Below, in pieces: positions 9,647 to 17,463 of a stretch of DNA of 32,805 bases (the stretch's first letter is position 1; every line of letters begins with the position of its first letter). This DNA is from an uncultured bacterium (GTDB lineage Bacteria > CAIJMQ01), in the NCBI GenBank assembly GCA_903821905.1, contig CAIJMQ010000073.1:1-32805 (forward strand), read 5' to 3'. The notes under the pieces are model-generated. The model made no database searches and was not told where the DNA came from. It saw nothing but the letters and a program-made list of their open reading frames with translations. Position numbers and translations under genes: made by a program.

Positions 9647-10462
9647 ATGCAGAACTTAATAGAAAGATTTAAAACTTGGCTCAAGTACGGCAAATCCTTG
9701 AGATATCTTGTAAATGGAAAATTTGACTTAGCAGTACGTTTATTCGAAGAGTGTGTAAAAGATGAACCTTATGATTGGAGAAGTTACAAGATGTTGGGAA
9801 TAACTTATGTACACAAAGAGGATGCTAAAAGGGCAATTCAGAATTTGAATAAAGCATTGGAGATAATTTCACAGTTGCAAATCAAGAGAATAGATAGCGA
9901 TATATATGCTTATTTGGGATATTGTTATTTAATAGAAAAACAAGCAGACCAAAGTATTGCTGCATATAAAAAAGCTCTCGAATACTGGAAATCTGGTGGA
10001 GATATAGGAAAAACAAGTATATTCTACGATTTAGCTAATGCATTGGATGAAAAAGGAAACTATACAGAAGCGATAAAGTATTACAAGGAAGCTATCAAAC
10101 TCAACAATAAGAATCCCGATTATTATTCTGGATTAGCATCCTGTTATTACAAAAAAGCAGATTACTCAGAAGCGGTAAAATATTACAAGGAAGCAATTAC
10201 GCTTAATGATAAAAATTCTCACTACTATTATGGATTAGGTTTATCTTATCAAAGAACAGAAGATTATTCAGAAGCAATAAAATATTTTGAAAAGGCGATT
10301 GAACTGGATGGTAAGCAACCAGGGTATTACTATAATTTAGGACGTTGCTATTATGCTTCTAAACAAACTGAAAATGCTCTTGACGCTTTTCAAAACGCAG
10401 TAAAACTTGACCCAAAATTAAGTGAAGACAAGACAATAAAAGAAATCATAAATCAAAACTAA
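9647..10462 (+). CDS. Tetratricopeptide repeat protein
   Basis: Repeated ~34-aa units, e.g. YTEAIKYYKEAIKLNNKNPDYYSGLASCYYKKADYSEAVKYYKEAITLNDKNSHYYYGLGLSYQRTEDYSEAIKYFEKAIELD. Confidence 0.9.
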   Translation: MQNLIERFKTWLKYGKSLRYLVNGKFDLAVRLFEECVKDEPYDWRSYKMLGITYVHKEDAKRAIQNLNKALEIISQLQIKRIDSDIYAYLGYCYLIEKQADQSIAAYKKALEYWKSGGDIGKTSIFYDLANALDEKGNYTEAIKYYKEAIKLNNKNPDYYSGLASCYYKKADYSEAVKYYKEAITLNDKNSHYYYGLGLSYQRTEDYSEAIKYFEKAIELDGKQPGYYYNLGRCYYASKQTENALDAFQNAVKLDPKLSEDKTIKEIINQN

Positions 10463-10483
10463 CCTCTTACCAGCGGTGACTAT

Positions 10484-10521
10484 ATAGATTTAGACCCGGT
10501 GGATAGGTTGTGATTTAAAAA
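10484..10521 (+). repeat. Direct repeat copy 2 (displaced priA 3'-end remnant)
   Basis: atagatttagacccggtggataggttgtgatttaaaaa; single t/g difference from 9585-9622. Confidence 0.95.
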
Positions 10522-10576
10522 TCGAGAGTAAAAATGCAAAAAGAGAAAAAATGAACAAATGAAGATAGGAGGAGAA

Positions 10577-10915
10577 ATGATACCAATAGAAAAAATATTC
10601 CCCTTTGGTTTTATTCTGTTAATACTATCTGTTATCTTGGGATTCTTTTTGAATTATAAACTTTTCTCCATATTAAAAGAAAAACACCCTCAAAAATGGG
10701 AAGAACTGGGAAGACCATCATTATTGATGAATAACAATATAAGGAATAATATTTCTGTGCTAAATTTCTTAAACAAAAAAGAGTATCTGAAAATGAATGA
10801 TAAACAACTTACGAAACTAGCTGGTTTCTTGCGAATTTTTAGCTTAATTTACATAGTTTTTTTCATATTTTTACTATGCTTATTTATGATTGTGATTTAT
10901 TCAAAAAGAACATAA
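10577..10915 (+). CDS. Small membrane protein with two predicted TM segments (loosely UspB-like)
   Basis: RBS aggagga before ATG at 10577; hydrophobic segments FGFILLILSVILGFFL and LIYIVFFIFLLCLFMIVIY; WEELGRPSLL motif. Confidence 0.65.
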   Translation: MIPIEKIFPFGFILLILSVILGFFLNYKLFSILKEKHPQKWEELGRPSLLMNNNIRNNISVLNFLNKKEYLKMNDKQLTKLAGFLRIFSLIYIVFFIFLLCLFMIVIYSKRT

Positions 10916-10946
10916 TGTAGAAAACAATGGGGTCAAGTCTTGCATT

Positions 10947-11066
10947 CCCCCCTTGATTTCTCCACCCGCTGATTTCTGCGAAATCAAAATGCGGGTGCAA
11001 GTCGAAATCAAAACAGGGGGGACTCCGCACTCCTCTAATTTTAAGTGAAATTTAGAATGGGAGTGC
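10947..11066. repeat. Composite hairpin element A (REP/MITE-like, untyped)
   Basis: Outer arms ccccccttgatttc (10947-10960) / gaaatcaaaacagggggg (11004-11021); nested hairpin cacccgctgatttc-tgc-gaaatcaaaatgcgggtg (10963-10997); second hairpin gcactcc...ggagtgc (11027-11066). Confidence 0.75.
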
Positions 11067-11130
11067 TTCGTGTAGATGTTAAATTGTATATATGGTATAA
11101 TTCCAACCGTTTTGAAAGGAGAAATAAAGA

Positions 11131-12069
11131 ATGTTTGATGCAGAAATGTTGCTCTTTTCCGGTAATGCCAATAGAAAGTTAGCGGAAGAGATAGCAGTAT
11201 ATTTAGACACGAGTCTTTCTCCTGTAGAAATAACAAATTTTGTAGATGGTGAGATATTTTTAAAAATACTTGAAAATGTGCGCGGAGCTGATGCTTTTGT
11301 AATCCAGCCGACTTGTCCTCCTGTCAATGATAATCTGATGGAGCTTCTGCTTATGGTTGATGCTTTAAAGAGAGCATCCGCCAGAAGAATAACCGCCGTC
11401 ATACCTTATTATGGATATGCACGGCAGGACAGAAAAACAGAGCCGCGTGTTCCTATTTCTGCCAAAGTGGTTGCCAATCTTATTACTGTCGCCGGCGTAA
11501 ATAGAGTTCTTGTCATAGATTTACATGTAGGGCAGATTCAGGGTTTCTTTGATATCCCTGTAGACCATATGTTTGCAGCTCCTTTAATGATTGAATATAT
11601 AAGGAAGAAACAATTGAAAGATTTAACGATTTTGTCTCCTGACCCGGGCGGCGTAGAAAGAGCCAGAGCTTTTGCAAAACGATTAGATGCCAACTTGGCA
11701 ATTGTAGATAAAAGAAGACCCGAAAGAAATGTGGCAGAATTAATGCATATTGTCGGGGATATTGAAGGTAGAAATGTTGTTATAGTGGATGATATGATTG
11801 ATACCGGCGGGACGATTATTCAGGCTGCCGATGCTATTAAAAAGGGCGGCGCAAAAGATGTTTATGTATGCAGTACTCACGGTGTATTTTCAAAGGATGC
11901 CCGTGAAAAACTAGAAAAATCGGTTTTGAAAGAGGTTATAGTCACAAATACTATTCCTCAAAAAGACGGTAAATATAGTAAGATTAAGATGCTTTCCATT
12001 GCATCTTTATTAGGTGAGGCTATAAAGAGAATACACAATGAAAGTTCTGTGAGTTCTCTATTCGTATAA
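11131..12069 (+). CDS. prs: Ribose-phosphate pyrophosphokinase
   Basis: FSGNANRKLAEEIA, FVDGEIFLKILENVRGADAFVIQ, YYGYARQDRK, DLHVGQIQGFFDIPVD, VVIVDDMIDTGGTI. Confidence 0.96.
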   Translation: MFDAEMLLFSGNANRKLAEEIAVYLDTSLSPVEITNFVDGEIFLKILENVRGADAFVIQPTCPPVNDNLMELLLMVDALKRASARRITAVIPYYGYARQDRKTEPRVPISAKVVANLITVAGVNRVLVIDLHVGQIQGFFDIPVDHMFAAPLMIEYIRKKQLKDLTILSPDPGGVERARAFAKRLDANLAIVDKRRPERNVAELMHIVGDIEGRNVVIVDDMIDTGGTIIQAADAIKKGGAKDVYVCSTHGVFSKDAREKLEKSVLKEVIVTNTIPQKDGKYSKIKMLSIASLLGEAIKRIHNESSVSSLFV

Positions 12070-12095
12070 TACTTGATTATAGGGGGTAATATTTT

Positions 12096-12863
12096 ATGAG
12101 AAAAGTTGACCTTGATGTTGAAGAAAGAAAAGAAGCAGGTAAAGGCGAGATTGGAAGATTAAGAAAAACAGGTTTTGTCCCGGGCATAGTATATGGTGAT
12201 GAAAATAATCCTTTGCCTGTTAAATTGGAAAGAAAAAAACTTATTCATTTTTTTCACAGCATAGGCGGAGTGAATGTATTGACAAACCTGAAAATTAAAG
12301 GTGAAAAGGGATCCTCTGACCAGCTCGTTATTATAAGAGATATGCAACGTGACCCTGTTACCGATAATTTGATTCATTTGGATTTCCAGCGCGTTTCTTT
12401 GAAGAAGAGAATAACTTCCGAAGTCAATATCGTATTAAAAGGAATACCTGAAGGAGTAACAGCAGGCGGTATTTTGGACCACGCATTGAGAATTGTAGAA
12501 GTCGAAAGTTTGCCTCTAGATATGCCGGAGCTTATTGAATTAGATATATCCGGTTTTAAAATCCACGATTCTATACACGTTAAGGATTTGCCTCTGCCTC
12601 CTAATGTAAAGATGAAGACTGACCCAGAAAGAGGCGTCCTTTCTATCCTTCCTCCAAGGAAGATAGAGGCTGAAGAAGAGACTGCAAAAGTTGAGGAAGG
12701 CCCAGAAGTAATAGGCGCAAAGGGCAAGGAAGAAGCTGCAGTTGAAGGAGAAGAACCAAAAGCAGGAGCAGCACCAGGAGCGCCGGCAGCAGCTACAGCT
12801 GAACCACAGAAAGATAAGAAAGAACAGCCTAAAGGTAAAGAAGAAGCAAAGAAAGAAAAATAA
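12096..12863 (+). CDS. rplY: 50S ribosomal protein L25/general stress protein Ctc with acidic/Ala-rich C-terminal tail
   Basis: GEIGRLRKTGFVPGIVYG, IIRDMQRDPVTDNLIHLDFQRVS, and the C-terminal TL5-type domain; low-complexity E/K/A/P tail. Confidence 0.92.
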   Translation: MRKVDLDVEERKEAGKGEIGRLRKTGFVPGIVYGDENNPLPVKLERKKLIHFFHSIGGVNVLTNLKIKGEKGSSDQLVIIRDMQRDPVTDNLIHLDFQRVSLKKRITSEVNIVLKGIPEGVTAGGILDHALRIVEVESLPLDMPELIELDISGFKIHDSIHVKDLPLPPNVKMKTDPERGVLSILPPRKIEAEEETAKVEEGPEVIGAKGKEEAAVEGEEPKAGAAPGAPAAATAEPQKDKKEQPKGKEEAKKEK

Positions 12864-12909
12864 TCCTCACATTAAAATTTGCGGTGGGGCGAAAAGGCAG
12901 CTCTCTTCA

Positions 12910-13476
12910 ATGCATCTGATATTAGGATTGGGTAATCCGGGCAAAGAATACAAGTACACAAGACATAACGTAGGATTTATAGTTATAGATGCATTAGCCG
13001 AAAAATTAACCGCCCAGTTCAAGAAAAGAGAAGATTATTTTTGGATTAAAACTGCAATAAATGATAATCCTGTAGTAATCGCCAAGCCAAGAACTTTTGT
13101 AAATCTATCCGGAAGAGCTGTTAAAAAACTGGTAGCCGAGTTCGGGGTAGATAATGAAAAAATAATAGTTGTTCACGATGATGCTGACCTGCCCTTAGGA
13201 ACCCTCAAGGTAAAGAAAAATAGCAGTTCAGGCGGACATAACGGTGTTGAATCTATCATCCAGGCACTTGGAAGCAAAGATTTTGCAAGAATAAGAATAG
13301 GCATTGGCAGAGACCGTGAAGATTTGAAGGATTATGTATTAAGCGAATTTTCCTCTTCCGAAGAAAAGGTTATCGAAAAAGCAGTTGAGTTGTCTATAGA
13401 TGCCATATACAAACTTGTGGATGAAGGCATCGAGAAAACTATGCTTCATTTCAACAAGCGGATAAAAGTAATATGA
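12910..13476 (+). CDS. pth: Peptidyl-tRNA hydrolase
   Basis: LILGLGNPGKEYKYTRHNVGF, KPRTFVNLSG, VHDDADLPLGTLKVKKNSSSGGHNGVESI. ORF track start 12742 is upstream read-through of rplY; ATG at 12910 chosen. Confidence 0.95.
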   Translation: MHLILGLGNPGKEYKYTRHNVGFIVIDALAEKLTAQFKKREDYFWIKTAINDNPVVIAKPRTFVNLSGRAVKKLVAEFGVDNEKIIVVHDDADLPLGTLKVKKNSSSGGHNGVESIIQALGSKDFARIRIGIGRDREDLKDYVLSEFSSSEEKVIEKAVELSIDAIYKLVDEGIEKTMLHFNKRIKVI

Positions 13477-14531
13477 AAGTCGGTATAGTTGGCTTGCCAA
13501 ATGTCGGAAAATCCACAGTGTTCAATGCCTTAACCGGCGGACACGCTCTCTCATCAAACTACCCCTTCTGCACAATAGAACCTAACGTCGGAATCGTAGA
13601 AGTCCCCGACAAAAGATTAGAAGATCTCGCAACATTTGTTAAAGCTAAAGATAAAAAATACGTAACAGTTGAGTTTGTAGACATTGCAGGGCTCATAAAA
13701 GGCGCTTCTCAGGGCGAAGGATTAGGAAACAAATTCCTATCGCATATCAGAAACGTGGATATCATTCTCCAGGTGGTAAGATGCTTTGAAGATACTCAAG
13801 TTTCTCACTCTTTTACCGAAATCGACCCGGTTAGAGACGTAGACGTAATAAATATGGAACTCCTGATTTCGGATATGGAAATATTGAATAACGCAATAGC
13901 AAAAGCTAAAAAAGCCAATACCAAAGATAAAGAAGTATTAGAAAGAATAGGGGAGAAGTTGAACCAGGGTAAGCTTATCAGAAATATTCCGTTAACGGCG
14001 GAAGAAAAAGATATATTAAAAGGCTTCCAGTTCCTCACCTTAAAACCTTCCGTTTACCTTGCAAATATCAAAGAAGAAGACGAAAAATCCAAAGCATTCG
14101 CAAAACAGTTAGAAGCCAAGGCAGAGCAGGACGGTTGTGTATCAATTTGTCTCCCCGCAAAGCTAAACGAAGAGGTTGCCCATCTGTCCGACGGGGAAAA
14201 AGAAGAGTATCGCAAAGAGTTTAATATAGAGGATGGCTTGAAAAAGCTCATCAATCTCTGCTACAATAGCTTCGGTTTTATCACTTTTTATACTATAGCA
14301 AACGATAAAGCAGCAGCGTGGGCTATTATAAAAGGCTCAACAGCAGTGCAGGCGGCCGGTAAGATTCATTCGGATATGGAGAAGGGCTTTATAAAAACCG
14401 AAGTCATCCCATTCTCGGAACTTACAGGGTTTACCGCTAATGAAGAAGCAAAGAGCAAAGGTAAAATGCGTATCGAAGGCAGAGATTACATTGTAAATGA
14501 CGGAGAAGTGCTTTATTTTAAATTTCACTAA
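13473..14531 (+). CDS. ychF: Redox-regulated ATPase/GTP-binding protein YchF
   Basis: VGIVGLPNVGKSTVFNALT, NYPFCTIEPNVGIV, DIAGLIKGASQGEGLGNKFLSHIR, TGS-like C-terminal domain. Confidence 0.96.
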   Translation: MKVGIVGLPNVGKSTVFNALTGGHALSSNYPFCTIEPNVGIVEVPDKRLEDLATFVKAKDKKYVTVEFVDIAGLIKGASQGEGLGNKFLSHIRNVDIILQVVRCFEDTQVSHSFTEIDPVRDVDVINMELLISDMEILNNAIAKAKKANTKDKEVLERIGEKLNQGKLIRNIPLTAEEKDILKGFQFLTLKPSVYLANIKEEDEKSKAFAKQLEAKAEQDGCVSICLPAKLNEEVAHLSDGEKEEYRKEFNIEDGLKKLINLCYNSFGFITFYTIANDKAAAWAIIKGSTAVQAAGKIHSDMEKGFIKTEVIPFSELTGFTANEEAKSKGKMRIEGRDYIVNDGEVLYFKFH

Positions 14532-14554
14532 CTTTTTAATGACTGGAGATAAAT

Positions 14555-14875
14555 ATGCAGAAATATGAAGGTTTCTTTATTTTTCATCCTCAGACAGAAG
14601 AGGACGGTTTAAAGAGGAAGATTGAAGAAGTAGAAAGATATATCATATCCCAAAAAGGTACGGTCGAAAAAAGCAAAGACCCTTTCAGAGAGAGATTACC
14701 CTATCCGATAAAGAAATGCCAGGAAGGGATATATTTCATTTCCAGTTTCGAAATACCCTTAGAAGCAGTTGACGGACTAAAGAAAAAATACCTTAAAGAT
14801 GAAAATGTTTTAAGATACACCATCATAAGAAAACCGAACATAAGAAAGCCAAAAGCAAAAGTTAAAGCTAAATAA
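14555..14875 (+). CDS. rpsF: 30S ribosomal protein S6
   Basis: YEGFFIFHPQTEEDG, RLPYPIKKCQEGIYFISSFE; upstream of ssb and rpsR. Confidence 0.93.
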   Translation: MQKYEGFFIFHPQTEEDGLKRKIEEVERYIISQKGTVEKSKDPFRERLPYPIKKCQEGIYFISSFEIPLEAVDGLKKKYLKDENVLRYTIIRKPNIRKPKAKVKAK

Positions 14876-14898
14876 TCTAGGAAAAAGGAGGTTGTTGG

Positions 14899-15369
14899 AT
14901 GCCAAACTATAACAAAGTATTATTAATGGGAAACTTAACAAGAGACCCCGAGCTTAGATTTACAACTTCAGGAGCTCCTGTTACAAACTTGAGAATAGCT
15001 ATAAACAGAGTGTACACCGACGGAACCGGTGAAAGAAAAGAAGAAGTCTGTTTCCTTACAGTCGTCGTCTGGGGCAAACAAGCAGAAAGCTGCGCCGAAT
15101 ACCTGGCAAAAGGCAGGCCCGTATTTATCGAAGGCCGTCTTAGAACCAGAAGTATTCAGAACCCCAATCCCGAAGAAAAAGCTAAAACCGTCCTGGAAGT
15201 AATAGCAGATAGAGTTCAATTCCTGGGAAGACCCAAGAGCGAATCCACTACAACACCGGGCGCAGAAACAGAATCTAGCGAAGAAAAACACAAAAGCAAA
15301 GAAACAACTGAAGAAGAACCTATCGATATAGGAAACTCATTTAAAGAAGAAGATAAAGAAATATCTTAA
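14899..15369 (+). CDS. ssb: Single-stranded DNA-binding protein
   Basis: NKVLLMGNLTRDPELRFTTSGAPVTNLRIAINR, WGKQAESCAEYLAKGRPVFIEGRL. Confidence 0.96.
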   Translation: MPNYNKVLLMGNLTRDPELRFTTSGAPVTNLRIAINRVYTDGTGERKEEVCFLTVVVWGKQAESCAEYLAKGRPVFIEGRLRTRSIQNPNPEEKAKTVLEVIADRVQFLGRPKSESTTTPGAETESSEEKHKSKETTEEEPIDIGNSFKEEDKEIS

Positions 15370-15394
15370 ATTAAAGAAAACAAGGAGATAGAAA

Positions 15395-15676
15395 TTGACT
15401 ACTTTAAAACAAAAAAGAAAAAAGAGAGATGAAGAACGAGATGCATCCAGGAAATTGCGCGATATGTTTGCAAGGAAGAAAGTATGCAAATTCTGTGTAA
15501 AGAAAATTAAAGACATAGATTACAAAGAAGCATCATTCCTAAAAGGCTTCATGGCGGAAAGCGGCAGAATACTTCCACGCAAAAATACCGGCAACTGTCC
15601 TAAACACCAGCGCCTAACAGCTAAAGCTATCAAACGCGCACGAAATGTGGGACTTCTTCCGTTTATGAATAGATAA
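15395..15676 (+). CDS. rpsR: 30S ribosomal protein S18
   Basis: TTG start with aaggag RBS; KVCKFCVKKIKDIDYKEASFLKGFMAESGRILPRKNTGNCPKHQRLTAKAIKRARNVGLLPFMNR. Confidence 0.95.
   Translation: MTTLKQKRKKRDEERDASRKLRDMFARKKVCKFCVKKIKDIDYKEASFLKGFMAESGRILPRKNTGNCPKHQRLTAKAIKRARNVGLLPFMNR
15617..15676 (+). repeat. Direct repeat copy 1 (rpsR 3' end)
   Basis: acagctaaagctatcaaacgcgcacgaaatgtgggacttcttccgtttatgaatagataa; aligns without gaps to 17352-17411. Confidence 0.9.
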
Positions 15677-15692
15677 AAGGGGTTGGCTTCGT

Positions 15693-16586
15693 TCATAAAT
15701 TATTTTTATTCTGATTTACACCAATCTTCCAAACGCCTTTTTCAAGAAAAGCCTCTATAGTTTGGCGATTCGCTTTATTTATCAAATTAGAGTGCGATTC
15801 TTTATACTCTTTAGCATATTCGGCAAGCGTAATAATACGCGCGCCCTCCAGATACGCAAGACGCTTGTAATAACTGTTCGTAAGCGCCCTGCCTACTATC
15901 TCCTCCATAATTCCCGTAGCACCTTTTTCATTAAACTCCTTAAACGCTTCATAATACATTTCCTTGTCAATGAATTTAATATTCACAGGCACAAAACCCT
16001 CGCGTATCAGTAAATAATTATTTATTACTCTTCCTATGCGGCCGTTGCCGTCAACAAACGGATGCGTCTGCTCAAAAGTAAGATGCAGTAAAGTAATGCG
16101 CTTTATAATATTTTCGTGGCTGGCTGCATTATACCCCGCAAGCATTTTCTCCAACCTTCTTGTTATCTCTTCCGGCCCCGGAGCTATATGGTTTGAAACT
16201 CGAACATACTCTCCTGCCTTACGAAATCTTCCGGCAACATCATCTCGGATATTCGCCATAAGCATTTTATGAAGCAGCAGAATAACATCAAGAGTGATCT
16301 CCTGTTCTTTGGCTTTAGTATCGATATATGAAACTACGCGCGCAAGATTTTTCGCTTCAAAAATTTCTCGCTCGGAAATATATCTGTCTAAGTTTATCTG
16401 CAAAAGGATTTTTTCCGTATCCTCAAGCGTAAGAGTACTGTTCTCGAGGGCATTGGAGTTATACACCTGCTCGGCAACCTCTGCTTCACTCAATATTTTT
16501 ATAAGCGATTCCTTGCCGAGGGATGCGGCATAATACCGCTCTCTTAAACGGCTTATTGTATTAAAAACATATAGTATCTTTGACAT
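15693..16586 (-). CDS. Fic family protein (probable AMPylase, N-terminal inhibitory helix)
   Basis: HPFVDGNGRIGR catalytic motif; N-terminal SNALEN fits the [S/T]xxxE[G/N] inhibitory motif of class II Fic proteins. Confidence 0.93.
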   Translation of the reverse strand: MSKILYVFNTISRLRERYYAASLGKESLIKILSEAEVAEQVYNSNALENSTLTLEDTEKILLQINLDRYISEREIFEAKNLARVVSYIDTKAKEQEITLDVILLLHKMLMANIRDDVAGRFRKAGEYVRVSNHIAPGPEEITRRLEKMLAGYNAASHENIIKRITLLHLTFEQTHPFVDGNGRIGRVINNYLLIREGFVPVNIKFIDKEMYYEAFKEFNEKGATGIMEEIVGRALTNSYYKRLAYLEGARIITLAEYAKEYKESHSNLINKANRQTIEAFLEKGVWKIGVNQNKNNL

Positions 16587-16592
16587 GCCTAA

Positions 16593-16664
16593 ATTATATA
16601 CCTTTTCACGTTTTTGTCAACATAACCGTGAAAAACTATACCAAAAACACCAATTTTCACGGTT
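16593..16664 (-). promoter_or_regulatory. Putative sigma70-type promoter of fic with three cgtgaaaa boxes
   Basis: Minus strand TTGACA (16615-16620), 16-nt spacer, TATAAT (16593-16598). Boxes: ttttcacg 16603-16610, aaccgtgaaaa 16624-16634, ttttcacggtt 16654-16664. Confidence 0.7.
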
Positions 16665-16775
16665 TTGAGCTATAAGTAGTTAGCAAAGTGCGGAACAATG
16701 GGGATTAACGGGTTGATAGTTTAATCATTAAAGGGGAATAGAAATTAGGTGGGGACAAGAAAAAGACTTATTACT

Positions 16776-16818
16776 AAAAAGAAGTAGGGGAGAGCACAAA
16801 AAACCTCTACTTCTTTTT
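16776..16818. terminator. Hairpin with 12-bp perfect arms, possible bidirectional terminator
   Basis: aaaaagaagtag (16776-16787) / ctacttcttttt (16807-16818) with A/T tracts at the arm ends. Confidence 0.5.
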
Positions 16819-16950
16819 CTTATTCCCATCCCTTCTTCTCCACATTTTCAAATGGGTTTATTTCCTCTAATCAAACCTGCCACACCATCAAATAAGCTTG
16901 ACATCGGGCTTATAATCAAATGGTGTAGAGGAACTGAGGAGGTAATTAAA

Positions 16951-17175
16951 ATGTTTATCAGAGTAATAGGGAGAAGAGAAGACCCCGACACAAAGATAAA
17001 CACCCATTACATGCTTAGCGACGGCTACATCTACACAAGAGAAGAAATCATAGATATGTGGCGACACCGCTTATTGCCGGGATACCGTGTATGTAAAATA
17101 AATGACGTAGAAGACATCTGCGACAATCCCCATACCAAAGAAAGCGATACAATAAAAAATCAACCTTTGATTTAA
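16951..17175 (+). CDS. Small DUF3892-like protein
   Basis: RBS gaggaggt before ATG at 16951; MFIRVIGRREDPDTKINTHYMLSDGYIYTREEIIDMWRHRLLPGYRVCKIND resembles DUF3892 layout. ORF track start (16852) is probably too far upstream. Confidence 0.5.
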   Translation: MFIRVIGRREDPDTKINTHYMLSDGYIYTREEIIDMWRHRLLPGYRVCKINDVEDICDNPHTKESDTIKNQPLI

Positions 17176-17196
17176 AATCTCTCTTGTGAGTCTCCC

Positions 17197-17273
17197 TTGA
17201 TTTCACTTGATGAAATCAAAAGCGGGGGCTCCACGATTTTTTGTATGGGCGAATACCCTTCATTCTCCCATAC
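17197..17273. repeat. Composite hairpin element B, related to element A
   Basis: ttgatttc-acttgat-gaaatcaa (17197-17219), then agcgggggctcc; second hairpin gtatggg (17243-17249) / cccatac (17267-17273). Confidence 0.65.
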
Positions 17274-17351
17274 CGGCAGGGTCCGACCTAAAGATTCAAA
17301 ACTGCATCTGCCAAATAGAGAAAGAATCAAACATTCAACATCCAGAGCATG

Positions 17352-17411
17352 ACAGCAAAAGCTATTAAACGCGTCCTAAATGTGGGATTATTTCCGTTTA
17401 TGAATAAATAG
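17352..17411 (+). pseudogene. rpsR 3'-end remnant
   Basis: Translates TAKAIKRVLNVGLFPFMNK* versus rpsR TAKAIKRARNVGLLPFMNR*; about 50/60 nt identical; no intact 5' portion upstream. Confidence 0.9.
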
Positions 17412-17463
17412 GCAGTTAGTATAGGGGGAGATAGATGCAAAACCTGAGCCCATTTTGATAAAT

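Noticed and set aside
10052-10420. Repetitive DNA within the TPR gene
   Set aside because: Explained by degenerate 34-aa TPR units, not a separate repeat element.
12660-12863. Low-complexity E/K/A/P tail of rplY as a possible separate small gene
   Set aside because: In frame with rplY; Ctc-type L25 proteins often carry charged or Ala-rich C-terminal tails.
12742-12909. N-terminal extension of the pth ORF in the six-frame track
   Set aside because: It is an out-of-frame read of the rplY tail; canonical Pth begins MHLILGLGNPG at 12910.
14968-15291. 107-aa minus-strand ORF inside ssb
   Set aside because: Phe/Cys-rich antisense shadow of ssb.
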